Source of the DNA: an uncultured Bacteroidales bacterium
GTDB lineage: Bacteria; Bacteroidota; Bacteroidia; Bacteroidales; P3
Assembly (NCBI GenBank): GCA_900315935.1
Contig: ONBB01000001.1
Location: 1 to 64,000, forward strand
DNA length: 64,000 nucleotides
Direction: 5' to 3'
Positions within the stretch are counted from its first letter, which is position 1. Each line of letters starts with the position of its first letter. Positions 31,947-40,536 of the stretch are shown here, piece after piece. Under the pieces are notes generated by a model. The model was not told the DNA's origin and did no database searches. It saw only the letters and a program-made list of their open reading frames with translations. The position numbers were made by a program, and so were the translations under genes.

Positions 31947-33281
31947 CTACTTTTTGACGAGCTTGAGGAGGGTGGCCTCTGCGGCGTTGTCGTGTCGGGT
32001 CCTGATGCGGACGACGTAGGTGCCGGAGGGTAGGGTGGAGACGTTGAAGGCGGAGGTGCCGTTGAAGGTCTGCAGCACACGGCCTTTCGTGTCCAGAACC
32101 TCGATGGTGGCCACCTCGGCCTGTAACCCAAGGATTTGTACCGAGCCGTCGGTGGGGTTGGGGGAGAGCGTGAGGCCGTCGGCCTCGATGGAGTTGATGC
32201 CCGAGGTGGGTATCGAATCGATGGCGCAGGGCGTGCTCCAGTCGCTCCAGCCTTCCCAGTCGCCCGCAGTGCAGAACCCGCGGACGTAGACGCTGTAGGT
32301 GAGGCGGTCGTCAATGTCGGTGTATTCGATGTAAGGGGTGGTGGTCGGGGTAATCAGTCCCGCCTCGGGGTCGCCGTCTGGCTCGGTGCGCGAGACTTCC
32401 CATCTGACGTTGGCGGTGTCGGTCCATTCCACGCGCACTTTGATGCTGTCCCTGGAGGCCACATGCGGCTCTCCGGGGGCGGTGCAAACGGTGTCCAGCT
32501 CGCCGACGGTGTCCACCTCAATGATGGGGAAAACCAGCTGGAACCGCTTGTGTGTGAAGTAGTGCCATGTGTTATCGAGCCTTGAGGAGTCGTAATATGT
32601 GAACTCGGGCATGACCGTTGCGCAATCCTTATATGTTCCGTTGACATCCATGGAGGTGTAGGTGCAGTAGTCCCACATGTGCGATGTAATATATGAAAGG
32701 ATGGCGAGGCCATTGGGGCCGCTGATATCGATGTCCGGAACGGCGCACCCCAGGTAGAATGAGTCGGTAACGGTGATGGCGCTGTCGAAATAGTATTCGC
32801 GCAGCGAGACGATGGCCGTGCCGTCTTGCATCTCGTCGCAAGAAGCCGCACCACCCCTTCTGGGCAGCTCCATGTAGCGTTTGGGATGGGTCAGATAGTC
32901 GTCCGTCCAGCATACGCGCGCTTTCTCCACCAGACCGCCGGCAGTGGCGTCGAACAGCACATAGTACAGCGTGCCGTCGATGGAGGTGTCCAAGTCCTCT
33001 TGCATAATGCTCCTGTCGAGTCGGGCCCAAGTCGATGCAACGCCAATCACCTTCAGCGGAGTGTCGGTGGTGTGTTTCATGTAGCCGAAGGTGCTGAACG
33101 CGGTGCCGATTACGCTGTCGGTATGGCCTGTTGCGTTGAGGGTTGGCCACCAGCCTTTTTCGTAGTGGTAGATGGGGCAGCGGCCGCGCACCGTGTCGCC
33201 GACCCGATGGTAATAGTCGCTCTGGGCGGCAACGCTGCCTGCGAGAGCCACAAACGATAACAGAAATAGAATCCTTTTCAT
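31947..33281 (-). CDS. T9SS type A cargo protein with a fibronectin-like domain
   Basis: This 444-residue exported protein has a signal peptide at 1-19 (ending SVAAQ). The N-terminal 250 residues match no family I recognise. A fibronectin type III-like domain spans about 265-355 (EPHVASRDSIKVRVEW to YVRGFC). The last 75 residues form a Por secretion tail: LSPNPTDGSVQI, IEVLDTKGRVLQTF, LPSGTYVVRI and a terminal KLVKK. The tail directs outer-membrane translocation and anchoring by T9SS. The gene lacks a recognisable promoter of its own in the 67 bases upstream. Transcription may depend on the promoter at 33683 reading through the structured element before it. Confidence 0.85.
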   Translation of the reverse strand: MKRILFLLSFVALAGSVAAQSDYYHRVGDTVRGRCPIYHYEKGWWPTLNATGHTDSVIGTAFSTFGYMKHTTDTPLKVIGVASTWARLDRSIMQEDLDTSIDGTLYYVLFDATAGGLVEKARVCWTDDYLTHPKRYMELPRRGGAASCDEMQDGTAIVSLREYYFDSAITVTDSFYLGCAVPDIDISGPNGLAILSYITSHMWDYCTYTSMDVNGTYKDCATVMPEFTYYDSSRLDNTWHYFTHKRFQLVFPIIEVDTVGELDTVCTAPGEPHVASRDSIKVRVEWTDTANVRWEVSRTEPDGDPEAGLITPTTTPYIEYTDIDDRLTYSVYVRGFCTAGDWEGWSDWSTPCAIDSIPTSGINSIEADGLTLSPNPTDGSVQILGLQAEVATIEVLDTKGRVLQTFNGTSAFNVSTLPSGTYVVRIRTRHDNAAEATLLKLVKK

Positions 33282-33348
33282 GTTTTTTTTGTTTTTGTGG
33301 CAGATACCTATGCCGGTTCATTTTGTGTTGTGGTCGAGGAGTTGCCTG

Positions 33349-33390
33349 AAAAAAGAAGCGCGGGTATCGCAGTTCATCGCTCATCCCGCG
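33349..33390 (-). terminator. Terminator-like hairpin ending the structured element
   Basis: On the minus strand CGCGGG, a 20-base loop and CCCGCG are followed by CTTCTTTTTT. It is 68 bases before the T9SS type A gene, so it could end a small RNA or act as an attenuator for that gene. Confidence 0.6.
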
Positions 33391-33676
33391 TACAAGGCCT
33401 TCGCATTGCCCACCGTCTGGAGACAAGCAATGCCGAAGCCCACGCTGTAGGCGCAACATAATACTATGGTACGCCATACCATGAACGATGGCAATTGCTT
33501 TATCTTGCAGACGGGTATGAGGTTGCGAAGTTCTGTACGCCGCAGATAAAACGTTTCGCTCAACGATTCTTTGTTCAATATCCTATCGCCCACCCTCTAC
33601 GTATATAGGATTGTGCAACGCATTGGAAGTCAGCGCTAACTGCCGCGTTGCAACCCGCCGACGCTTCGGGAGTACG
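33381..33676 (-). ncRNA. Candidate small RNA, structured leader or small-protein gene
   Basis: About 300 bases lie between a perfect promoter and a terminator-like hairpin. Inverted repeats include TGCAACGC/GCGTTGCA (33614-33621 with 33645-33652) enclosing a near-palindrome, and a 13-bp imperfect stem built on GCATTGC/GCAATGC around 33400-33445. A reading frame of 70 codons (33593 down to 33381, GTG start, stop inside the terminator stem) would encode a protein with ETFYLRRTELRNLIPVCKIK and one hydrophobic segment (TIVLCCAYSVGFGIACL). It does not match tmRNA, RNase P RNA, SRP RNA or any riboswitch that I can recognise. Coding and non-coding readings are both open. Confidence 0.4.
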
Positions 33677-33682
33677 ACGATG

Positions 33683-33714
33683 CAAAGATACAAATTTTTT
33701 CTTACCCCACCAAA
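33683..33714 (-). promoter_or_regulatory. Strong promoter of the structured element
   Basis: On the minus strand TTTG (33711-33714), 20 bases, TATCTTTG (33683-33690): an exact consensus match in both box and spacing. It lies about 400 bases before the nearest annotated start on this strand. Confidence 0.75.
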
Positions 33715-33797
33715 AATATTTTGCAACCTGCAGTTGTGCCCAGGCATATCCACATTTCGCCGCATGCCAGATTCTCTTTCGTTCTCGCGCGGCCTGA

Positions 33798-33914
33798 TTA
33801 GAAGAAGAAATATCTCAGCACAAAGAGTATCGCCAGCACCCACATGGTGGGGGTGATGTTCTTGAATTTGGCACAGCAGGCGTTGAGGAGTACAAAGCTT
33901 ATTTTGGGGACGGT
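33798..33914 (-). pseudogene. Short hydrophobic frame, possibly a gene remnant
   Basis: The frame reads VPKISFVLLNACCAKFKNIT and then PTMWVLAILFVLRYFFF before a stop at 33798. It looks like the C-terminal membrane helix of a larger protein. It has no good start and runs back into the Crp gene in another frame. It may be a fragment of a lost gene or chance. Confidence 0.25.
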
Positions 33915-33915
33915 C

Positions 33916-34533
33916 TTATTTGCGGACGAAGCCTTTTTTGGTGCGCACTATGTGGCCGTCGGACTGCATCTTGGACAGGATGCGCGAGAGTGAGGGGCGG
34001 GCCACGCCGAGTATCTCGGCGACGAGGGCGATGTTGGTGATGGTGCCGTGGTTGTCCAGGTGTTCGAGGACGCGTCCCTGCAGCCCCATGGTGGAGAAGG
34101 AGCGCACCTTGCCGGCCAGGAAGCGCGCCTGGCCGGAGATGGCCAGCAGGAAGGCCGACATGATGTGCGGATACTGCCGCATGAAGTTGTGGAATGCATC
34201 ACGGTTGATGTACCAGATAACGGCGTCCGTGATGGTTGTGATTTCAACTAGCATGGAGTTGTCTTCGGCGTAGAGGAATATTGGCGCCAGCAGCTGCGGA
34301 CCGCTGACGTGTTCAACCACAATCTCGCGGCCCTCGTCGCTGCCCATGCGCACCTCGACGGTTCCTTCGGTGATGGCCATCAGCGAGAGGTACGGGTCGC
34401 CGTGCCGCAGCACCGAGCTTTTGGCCTCGAAGGACTGGCGCTTGTGGGGCTTGCTGAGCAGCTGCTCCAGCTCGGAGTGGTTACATTGCTCAAACAGAGG
34501 CAGTTTCTTCAGTTCGGTGGTCTTTGAAATCAT
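33916..34533 (-). CDS. Crp/Fnr family transcriptional regulator
   Basis: This 205-residue cytosolic regulator has an N-terminal cyclic-nucleotide-binding-like beta barrel (about 12-120, with GDPYLSLMAITEGTVEVRMG) and a C-terminal winged helix. The recognition region is ITNIALVAEILGVARPSLSRILSKM (in segments, about 163-187). No N-terminal cysteine cluster is present, so oxygen sensing by an Fnr-type [4Fe-4S] cluster is unlikely. The start is placed at ATG 34533. A much longer upstream extension of the same frame is read opposite the MFS gene and is not protein-like. Targets are unknown; the neighbouring transporter-protease genes are candidates. Confidence 0.88.
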   Translation of the reverse strand: MISKTTELKKLPLFEQCNHSELEQLLSKPHKRQSFEAKSSVLRHGDPYLSLMAITEGTVEVRMGSDEGREIVVEHVSGPQLLAPIFLYAEDNSMLVEITTITDAVIWYINRDAFHNFMRQYPHIMSAFLLAISGQARFLAGKVRSFSTMGLQGRVLEHLDNHGTITNIALVAEILGVARPSLSRILSKMQSDGHIVRTKKGFVRK

Positions 34534-34537
34534 ACGG

Positions 34538-34545
34538 CAAAAGTA
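34538..34545 (-). promoter_or_regulatory. Possible -7 element of the crp-like gene
   Basis: On the minus strand TACTTTTG ends 5 bases before the ATG, which would place transcription start at or next to the start codon (leaderless mRNA). The nearest TTTG upstream is 26 bases away, longer than usual. Confidence 0.35.
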
Positions 34546-34696
34546 TGAAGTAAAAACCGCCTTGTCGGTATCAAATGTTACATATAGTGTTAATTTTGGC
34601 ACCGAAGATATCTTTTCTGGCAGGATCACCTTGACCACGCCCGCAGTCCGCGTGGTGTGGTCCTCCAGGTGCCATATCATAGATATAATAAACAAT

Positions 34697-34730
34697 CGAC
34701 GGAGGGACGCTGTGGTGCATCCCTCCGTCG
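34697..34730 (-). terminator. Terminator past the MFS transporter gene
   Basis: On the minus strand CGACGGAGGGA, a 12-base loop and TCCCTCCGTCG form a perfect 11-bp stem followed by ATTGTTTATTATA, 22 bases past the stop codon. Confidence 0.75.
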
Positions 34731-34751
34731 GAGGTTGGGTGTTGCTGCCGC

Positions 34752-36032
34752 CTAGGCGTTGTGTTTGGGCTTCGAGCCCGCCAGGGCGTAGAACAGTATG
34801 TATGCGAAGCCGGCCACCACCACCCAGTAGGAGGGCTGGTATCCGCTGACGCCGAATATGTCGACCACGCCGTTCATCAGCAGGGGAAGTATGCCGCCGC
34901 CGCACACCAGCGCCATGAACAGGCCCGAGGCGCGCTCGGTGTACTTGCCCAGCCCCTCGACGGCCAGGTTGAAGATGCCGCCCCACATCACCGAGGTGCA
35001 CAATCCCACGCATACCAGCAGCGCCGCGCTCAGCGGCACGGGGTTGAGGCCGAATCCGTGGGCTCCGTTGAATCCCGGGAAGGAGACCATGATGGAGGTG
35101 GGTACAAAGATGGCGGCGGCCACCAGCGCCACGGCCACACCCGCCGCCACGGCCAGCATCTTGCGCGCCGACACGCGGCTGCCAATCAGGCCGCCCACCA
35201 GACGACCCACCAGCATCAGCAGCCAGTAGAAAGCGGTAACCGAACCGGCCACGGCCTCGGCGCTGATACCTTCGGCAAAGAAGTGCACATCGGGGTTCTG
35301 CAGCCACTTGTTGAGCACGTTGGGGGTGCCTACCTCGACGCCCACGTAGATGAAGATAGCGATGGCGCCCAAGACGAAATGGCGGTACGAGAGCAGGCCC
35401 TTGAGCGGCAGGGCCTCGCTGCGGTCGCCGCCGGCTTCGGGCTCGGGTATGCGGGTGAGCAGGATGACCACGAAGGCCAGTGCGAAGATGGCCAGGGCGG
35501 TGTACATCAGGGGGAAGGTGTCGCTGATTTTGGCATCGACGATGCTCGGGATGAGCAGGCCGGTGAGCACGATGACGGCGGTGCCGCAGAGCGAGTTGAA
35601 GGTGCCGCCGAACTGGATGAGCTGGTTGCCGCGGTTGCCTCCGCCACCGAGGCGGTTGAGCATGGGGTTGACCACCGTGTTGAGCAGGCACATCGAGAAG
35701 CCGGCAATCAGTGCGCCGACCAGGTAGACGCCGAAGCTGCCCACCAAGCCCGACACCAGCTGCACGCCCACGCCCACGAAGCCGACGGTAACGGCGATGA
35801 GCGATGTGGTCTTGTAGCCGCGCCGCTGCAGCAGGTTGCCCGCAGGGATGCCCATCAGCGCGTAGGCGATGAAGTTGGCGAACACGCCCAGTGTGCCCTG
35901 CCAGTTGGGGATGGTGAACTGGTTCTTCAGGATGTCGCCCATGGGCGAAGCCAGATTGGTTACAAACGAAATCATGCCGAAGAGCAGTATCATCACAATG
36001 ATCGGCACGGTGTAGTTCTGTTTCTTTTCCAT
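34752..36032 (-). CDS. MFS transporter, FucP-like sugar permease
   Basis: This 426-residue inner-membrane protein has about 12 helices. LLQRRGYKTTSLIAVTVG (about 68-85) is the family's loop 2-3 motif. NTVVNPMLNRLGGGGNRGNQ with QFGGTFNSLCGT (about 118-150) resembles the fucose/glucose proton symporter subgroup. The substrate is not predictable beyond sugars. It lies 23 bases after the first C10 protease gene on the same strand, so the proteases and this transporter are probably co-transcribed, an odd pairing for a sugar permease. Confidence 0.85.
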   Translation of the reverse strand: MEKKQNYTVPIIVMILLFGMISFVTNLASPMGDILKNQFTIPNWQGTLGVFANFIAYALMGIPAGNLLQRRGYKTTSLIAVTVGFVGVGVQLVSGLVGSFGVYLVGALIAGFSMCLLNTVVNPMLNRLGGGGNRGNQLIQFGGTFNSLCGTAVIVLTGLLIPSIVDAKISDTFPLMYTALAIFALAFVVILLTRIPEPEAGGDRSEALPLKGLLSYRHFVLGAIAIFIYVGVEVGTPNVLNKWLQNPDVHFFAEGISAEAVAGSVTAFYWLLMLVGRLVGGLIGSRVSARKMLAVAAGVAVALVAAAIFVPTSIMVSFPGFNGAHGFGLNPVPLSAALLVCVGLCTSVMWGGIFNLAVEGLGKYTERASGLFMALVCGGGILPLLMNGVVDIFGVSGYQPSYWVVVAGFAYILFYALAGSKPKHNA

Positions 36033-36055
36033 AATATTAATGTTTTAAGATTTAC

Positions 36056-38089
36056 TTAACGGGTGGCCACGACACGGTGTGCCGGCAGGCCGTCGGGTTT
36101 GACAAGGTAGATGCCCGCGGCCGGCAGGCGCAGGGTCTGTTCGCGGAGGGCGCAGGGGGCGCTCAGGCGGCGACCCACCTTGTCGTACAGGACGAGGCTG
36201 TGCCCCTGCGGGTTCTGCACATGGATGGTGAGGCCCGTGGTGGTACACACCAGGCCGTCGTCAGCAACGGGCGTGATGCCGACGGCGTCGGCCAGTATGC
36301 CCTGGATGGACCAGGTGTAGTAGCCGATGGTCATCGTGTCCACCAGCTCCCAGGTGTCGCCGTTCTTCACCCACGAGCCGTCGTCGCAGCCGGTATAGGG
36401 GGTGATGCCTTGCGAGTACTTGACGCTGTCGGTGGCGAAGGTAATCCATACGGGCTGCGAGGGGTCGAGGTCAACGGGGCGGCTGAGGTCGATGGTGCGC
36501 CATCCGTGAGACTCGAGCGGACAGACATCCTCGTACAGCGGCACCTCGGGGCGCTCGCCTTGGTAGATGCGCAGCACATAGTCGCCGGAGGTGTAGATGA
36601 AGTTGCGCACCTGCACCAGCTGTTTGTCGGCATCGAAACGGCCGGCGGGGATGCGGATGCCCCACTCGCTGTGGGCCAGTGTGAAGACGGTGTCGAAGTT
36701 TGGGGTGAAATGTTGGCCGTAGGTGAGGGTGTCGCGGCTGAGGGGTACGAAATAGGCCGTGTCGCAATAGTCGATGGTGGGGTAGTAGAAGATGGGGTTG
36801 GCGGTGTTGCCGCTGGCCCAGTGGGAGAAGCGGTATCCCTCGGCCGGGTGGGCGCGGAGGAAGATGCGGTCGCTCTCTACGGCATAGGTGCCGCTGCCGC
36901 TGACGGTGCCTCGCGAGGGGTCGGCGCTGACAAGGGTAACGGTGGAGGTGCTCTCGTTGGGCGTGATGGGATACATGTGTACAAGGGCCTCGTTCATCTC
37001 GTTGTAGGCGTGGTAGCCCTGTTGACCAGCCTGGCCCATGGTGAGGTTGCTCAGGGTGTAGTATCCGTTATAGGTGCCACCCCAGCCCCAGTTGACATGG
37101 TAGAGCCCCTCCTCGTTGTAGCCGTCCAAAACGAAGGCGTGCCCGCCGGTGCTGCTGCTGCCGGTGTAGATGAGTGGGCGTCCGGCGTTGAGCTCTTCGC
37201 TGATGATGTCGTCCCACTCCTCGTCGCTGAATGCCTGCTTGAAGGCGGTGTACATGCCGGGATTGTAGGAGAAATACTTTTCGAGGCCCAGTTCGGCCGA
37301 CTCGCGTTGCAGCATGCCGCCCGAGTGGGCGTAGGCGCCGCTGGCTCGGATGCCGTAGCTCATGTCCATGGACACGCCCACGTCGAAGCACAGCTTGGCT
37401 ACGGCGTCGATTTGGGTCTGGGTGCTGTTGGCCATGAGGCGGTCGGGCATGTGTGCCCAGTCGTAATGGGTGGTGTCGTAGTTGGCCTCTATCAGGCCGA
37501 AGGTCGGCGAGGTGTAGCTGTGGCTGCCGCGGCCTTTGGCGGGGTGTCCCCAGTAGCGCATCACCTGGGCGGTGGCGGTGGCGGTGCAGCCGGTAACGGA
37601 GAGGGTGCCGTTGGCCGAGGCGGGGCACATGCTGTTGTAGAGGGGCGACTGGTTCCAGCGCGAGGTGAGCAGTGGTGCCACCGGGGTGTCGTGGCGACGC
37701 TTGGGGGTGCCGGCCAGCAGGCGTTGCCACGCATCGGCGACTTCGGCCGAGGCTTCTATGCCGATGGCTACGGCCGAGGCTATGTCGCGGTCGTAGGATT
37801 CAATCCAATGGGCCACATGTGCGGGCATGTCGGCCGTGGGGAATGCCTCGGTGCGGGAGTAGGCCAGCAGGGGGAAGGCGCAGTTGTCGGCGGCCAGGAG
37901 CACGAATCCGTGTCCGTCGGAACCCGTGAAGAGGCGGCAGTGGGTGAGTGTCTTCGGGGTGGCGTCGACCAGGTCGATGCGTTGCAGTACCTGGCTGGCG
38001 GCCAGGCGCAGGGTGGCGTGGTCGACAGGTTTGGCGTAGGCGGCCACAGCCAGGGTGGCCAGCAGGGCCAGGGTATAGGTCTTTTTCAT
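36056..38089 (-). CDS. C10 family cysteine protease (streptopain-like), T9SS cargo, copy 1
   Basis: This 677-residue secreted protease has a signal peptide at 1-19 (MKKTYTLALLATLAVAAYAK). An inhibitory propeptide spans about 20-135. In the catalytic C10 domain the nucleophile is Cys168 (SVTGCTATATAQVMRYW) and the base is His317 (STGGHAFVLDGY); HVNWGWGGTYNGYY follows, as in SpeB and interpain. A middle beta-rich region precedes a T9SS type A tail (SLVLYDKVGRRLSAP, LPAAGIYLVKPDG, RVVATR). It lies 12 bases after the second copy and is clearly its paralogue. Confidence 0.92.
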   Translation of the reverse strand: MKKTYTLALLATLAVAAYAKPVDHATLRLAASQVLQRIDLVDATPKTLTHCRLFTGSDGHGFVLLAADNCAFPLLAYSRTEAFPTADMPAHVAHWIESYDRDIASAVAIGIEASAEVADAWQRLLAGTPKRRHDTPVAPLLTSRWNQSPLYNSMCPASANGTLSVTGCTATATAQVMRYWGHPAKGRGSHSYTSPTFGLIEANYDTTHYDWAHMPDRLMANSTQTQIDAVAKLCFDVGVSMDMSYGIRASGAYAHSGGMLQRESAELGLEKYFSYNPGMYTAFKQAFSDEEWDDIISEELNAGRPLIYTGSSSTGGHAFVLDGYNEEGLYHVNWGWGGTYNGYYTLSNLTMGQAGQQGYHAYNEMNEALVHMYPITPNESTSTVTLVSADPSRGTVSGSGTYAVESDRIFLRAHPAEGYRFSHWASGNTANPIFYYPTIDYCDTAYFVPLSRDTLTYGQHFTPNFDTVFTLAHSEWGIRIPAGRFDADKQLVQVRNFIYTSGDYVLRIYQGERPEVPLYEDVCPLESHGWRTIDLSRPVDLDPSQPVWITFATDSVKYSQGITPYTGCDDGSWVKNGDTWELVDTMTIGYYTWSIQGILADAVGITPVADDGLVCTTTGLTIHVQNPQGHSLVLYDKVGRRLSAPCALREQTLRLPAAGIYLVKPDGLPAHRVVATR

Positions 38090-38101
38090 CAGTATGGGGT
38101 G

Positions 38102-40327
38102 TTATTGTTTGACGGCGACAATGCGGCGTGCCGACATGCCGTCGGCTCGCAGGATGTATATTCCCGGGGAGGGGAGGTCGAAGGCCAGGCTGGCGGCATC
38201 GGAGGGTGCCGTCAGTTGCCGGCCGGCGATGTCGTAGAGGACAAGCAGGCGGCGGTGAGGGTTGTCGACGGCGAGGCTCAGTCCGTGGAGTGCCAGGGCG
38301 AGGCCGTCGCCGGCCAGGTCGTCGATGCCGGCGTTTTCGGAGAAGTAGGCGGTGAGGCTCATGTCGGCCTCGATGACAAACGAGTAGGGGTTGTCGGTGC
38401 AGCCGTCGCTCCAGCTGTCGAAGTCGTACCGGGGGTGGGTCTTGACGGCGGTGGCGGTAACGGTGTCGCCCGGGTAGTACATTCCCGACCCTTCGGTGAT
38501 GCCCCAGGAGTCGTAGTTGCTGCGCAGGGAGAGGCGCACCTTGTCCGACTCGGCCATGATGGCGCGGATCATCCAGGTGCCGTAGGTGCCGTCGACCTCG
38601 TGGGAGGGTCGCCAGATGTCGCCGTCGAGGAGCCAGGCGCCGTCGGGGTTGCCGGTGTAGAGCGAGCGTTGGGTGGCGCACTGCATGCCGGTGGCCGAGA
38701 GGGTGATCCAGAGCGGCGCGGTGTCGTAGACGGGCAGCGGGGCCTCGATGGTAACGGTCTGCCATCCGGCGGTGGTGAACTCGTAGTCTTCGGCGACGAG
38801 CACCATGGAGGGCTGCTGTCCGGTATAGACGCGGAGGTGGTAGGTGCCGGGGTCGACGGTAACGAACTGCACCTGATGCAGCTTGCGGTGGCGGGGGATG
38901 AGGCTGCCCGGGAGGCGGATGCCCCAGGTGAGGCTGCCGGAGGAGGGGGTGCCGTACCAGTCGTAGCCGAAGTCGCGGCAGTAGGCCACCGTGTCGCCGC
39001 CGAGGGGGCGGAAGTGGGCCGTGTCGCTAAGGTCGGCGGTGGGGGAGTAGAGGCGAGGGTTGTTGATGGCGCCGCTGCTCCAGCGGTCCAGCACGTAGCC
39101 CTCTGCGGCTGTGGCCAGCAGGGTGGCCCGCAGGCTGTCGGAAGGCAGGGTGGCGGTGCCGCTGACGGTGCCCGCAGCAGGGTCGGCACTGGCGCCCTGG
39201 AGGGTGTATGTGGCGGCCGAGGGGTGGACGGGGTGGATGCCCACTATCATCTCGTTGGCTAGGTGATAGGTGGCGGAGGCGCCGCTGGGTGCCTGGATGA
39301 GGAGCGAGTCGATGTTGTAGTATCCGTTGTAGGTGCCGTCCCAGCCCCAGTTGACATGGAAGAGCTGGTACTCGTCGCAGCCGTCGACCACAAAGGCGTG
39401 TCCGCCGCCGGCACTGTTGTGGCCGGAGTAGATGATGGGTCGGCGGGCCGCCAGCTCGGCGGTCGCCAGGGCGCGCCACGAGGCGTTGCTGTGGTTGTCC
39501 TTGAAGGCGCAGTAGAGCGAGGGGCTGAAGTTGAAGTGCTCGCGCAGCACGCTCTCGGCCGAGGCGGAGTCGAGCGAGGCGAAGGAGGAGATGTAGGCGA
39601 TGCTGCTGCCGCTGCGGTATTGCATGTTGAGTGCGATGCCGAGGTCGGCGATGAGGCGCGCCACTGCCGCCACCTGTTCGGTGCTGCTGGCGGCGTTGAG
39701 GGCGTCGGGCATGAGGCTCCATTGGTAGTTGGCCTGCGAGAAGTCGGCCCGCAGGGTGTCGTGTGCGGCATAGGAGTAGTAGGCGTGGCTGCCGCGCCCC
39801 TGGACGGGGTGCTGCCAGTATCGCATCAGCTGGGCCAGCGCCACGGCGACGCATCCGGCCGAGGTGCCGGCGGGGCAGAGCGCGTTGTAGTAGGCCCCTT
39901 GCCCCCACGTGGTGGTGAGGAGGGGTTCGACAGCTTCGCCGCTCTTGGGTGCCGTGCCGAGCAGGAGGGCCTGCCATGCGGCCGAGGCGTCCTGCTGCTG
40001 TTCGCGTGCCAGGGCCAGCTGGCTGCGGTAGCCGTCGAGCCAGGCGGCCACGTGGGGCGGCATGCTTGCGGGGTCGGCGGGGAACGAGCCGTCGGGCGAG
40101 TAGGCCAGGAGGGGGACGGTGCAGTCGTCGGCGCTGAGGAGCACGAAGCCGCTGCCGTCGGCGCCATGGTAGAGGCGGTAGTCGGCGACGCCCTGCGGCG
40201 TAACTTCTACGGCGGCTTTGCCGAGCACCCGCCCGGCGACACGCAGGGCCACGGCGGGGTCGACGGGTTTGGCCATGGCTCCGAGCGTCAGGAGCAGCAG
40301 TGCGGCGAGGGTGGCTATCTGTTTCAT
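38102..40327 (-). CDS. C10 family cysteine protease (streptopain-like), T9SS cargo, copy 2
   Basis: This is a 741-residue paralogue of the protease at 36056. The start is placed at ATG 40327 because MKQIATLAALLLLTLGAMAK is a good signal peptide; the upstream in-frame ATG at 40372 would add 15 residues before it. The nucleophile is Cys159 (TSAGCVAVALAQLMRYW) and the base His310 (AGGGHAFVVDG), with HVNWGWDGTYNGYY after it. The type A tail reads LLVLYDIAGRQLTAP, LPSPGIYILRADG. Compared with copy 1 it carries about 60 extra residues in the region between protease and tail. It is the first gene of the C10-C10-MFS run. Confidence 0.92.
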   Translation of the reverse strand: MKQIATLAALLLLTLGAMAKPVDPAVALRVAGRVLGKAAVEVTPQGVADYRLYHGADGSGFVLLSADDCTVPLLAYSPDGSFPADPASMPPHVAAWLDGYRSQLALAREQQQDASAAWQALLLGTAPKSGEAVEPLLTTTWGQGAYYNALCPAGTSAGCVAVALAQLMRYWQHPVQGRGSHAYYSYAAHDTLRADFSQANYQWSLMPDALNAASSTEQVAAVARLIADLGIALNMQYRSGSSIAYISSFASLDSASAESVLREHFNFSPSLYCAFKDNHSNASWRALATAELAARRPIIYSGHNSAGGGHAFVVDGCDEYQLFHVNWGWDGTYNGYYNIDSLLIQAPSGASATYHLANEMIVGIHPVHPSAATYTLQGASADPAAGTVSGTATLPSDSLRATLLATAAEGYVLDRWSSGAINNPRLYSPTADLSDTAHFRPLGGDTVAYCRDFGYDWYGTPSSGSLTWGIRLPGSLIPRHRKLHQVQFVTVDPGTYHLRVYTGQQPSMVLVAEDYEFTTAGWQTVTIEAPLPVYDTAPLWITLSATGMQCATQRSLYTGNPDGAWLLDGDIWRPSHEVDGTYGTWMIRAIMAESDKVRLSLRSNYDSWGITEGSGMYYPGDTVTATAVKTHPRYDFDSWSDGCTDNPYSFVIEADMSLTAYFSENAGIDDLAGDGLALALHGLSLAVDNPHRRLLVLYDIAGRQLTAPSDAASLAFDLPSPGIYILRADGMSARRIVAVKQ

Positions 40328-40369
40328 TTGCTGTGGTTTGCTATATATTGTATTGTATATGTCAAGGTG

Positions 40370-40377
40370 CAAAGATA
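40370..40377 (-). promoter_or_regulatory. -7 element of the C10 protease operon
   Basis: On the minus strand TATCTTTG, a perfect -7 box, 43 bases before the chosen start. A matching TTTG is not seen at the usual distance. It lies within the extra N-terminal codons of the longer frame, which supports the shorter start. Confidence 0.5.
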
Positions 40378-40417
40378 CGAAATAAATTGGAAATCGGGAA
40401 TTGAAAGTTGAAAAATC

Positions 40418-40508
40418 CTCTCCGAAAGGGCAGGGGGCGGTAGGGGAATGGTAGGGGAACGGTAGGGGAATACAAAGGCACTGGAAGGATATGGAAGGAT
40501 ATGGAACC
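40418..40508 (-). repeat. Dispersed 11-bp-period repeat (copy C)
   Basis: On the minus strand GTTCCATATCCTTCCATATC (period 11) is followed by CTTCCAGTGCCTTTGTATT, then three CCCCTACC units and CCCCCTGCCCTTTCGGAGAG. The last part resembles the CT-rich module. Seventeen bases (CCAGTGCCTTTGTATTC) are identical to copy A. Confidence 0.8.
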
Positions 40509-40536
40509 TTTGAATGGGAAAGGTGTGAAAATAAAT

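Larger units (their letters stand above)
33282..33915. other. Long intergenic region with a structured element
   Basis: This 634-base region has no certain gene. It holds a consensus minus-strand promoter (33683-33714), several inverted repeats, a 70-codon frame opening with GTG, a terminator-like hairpin (33349-33390) and, nearest the Crp gene, a short hydrophobic reading frame (33798-33914). Its base composition is less GC-rich than the neighbouring genes. Confidence 0.6.

Noticed and set aside
33349-33714. tmRNA, RNase P RNA, 6S or SRP RNA
   Set aside because: No GAGGAAAGTCC-type RNase P core, no tRNA-like ends or tag frame of tmRNA, and no SRP GGTGCTGTTT-like loop were seen. The element is left as unassigned.
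34534-35691. Upstream extension of the Crp/Fnr frame through the MFS gene
   Set aside because: The extension is Arg/Pro/His-rich shadow sequence antiparallel in composition to the MFS gene. The regulator's own ATG at 34533 gives a standard-length protein.
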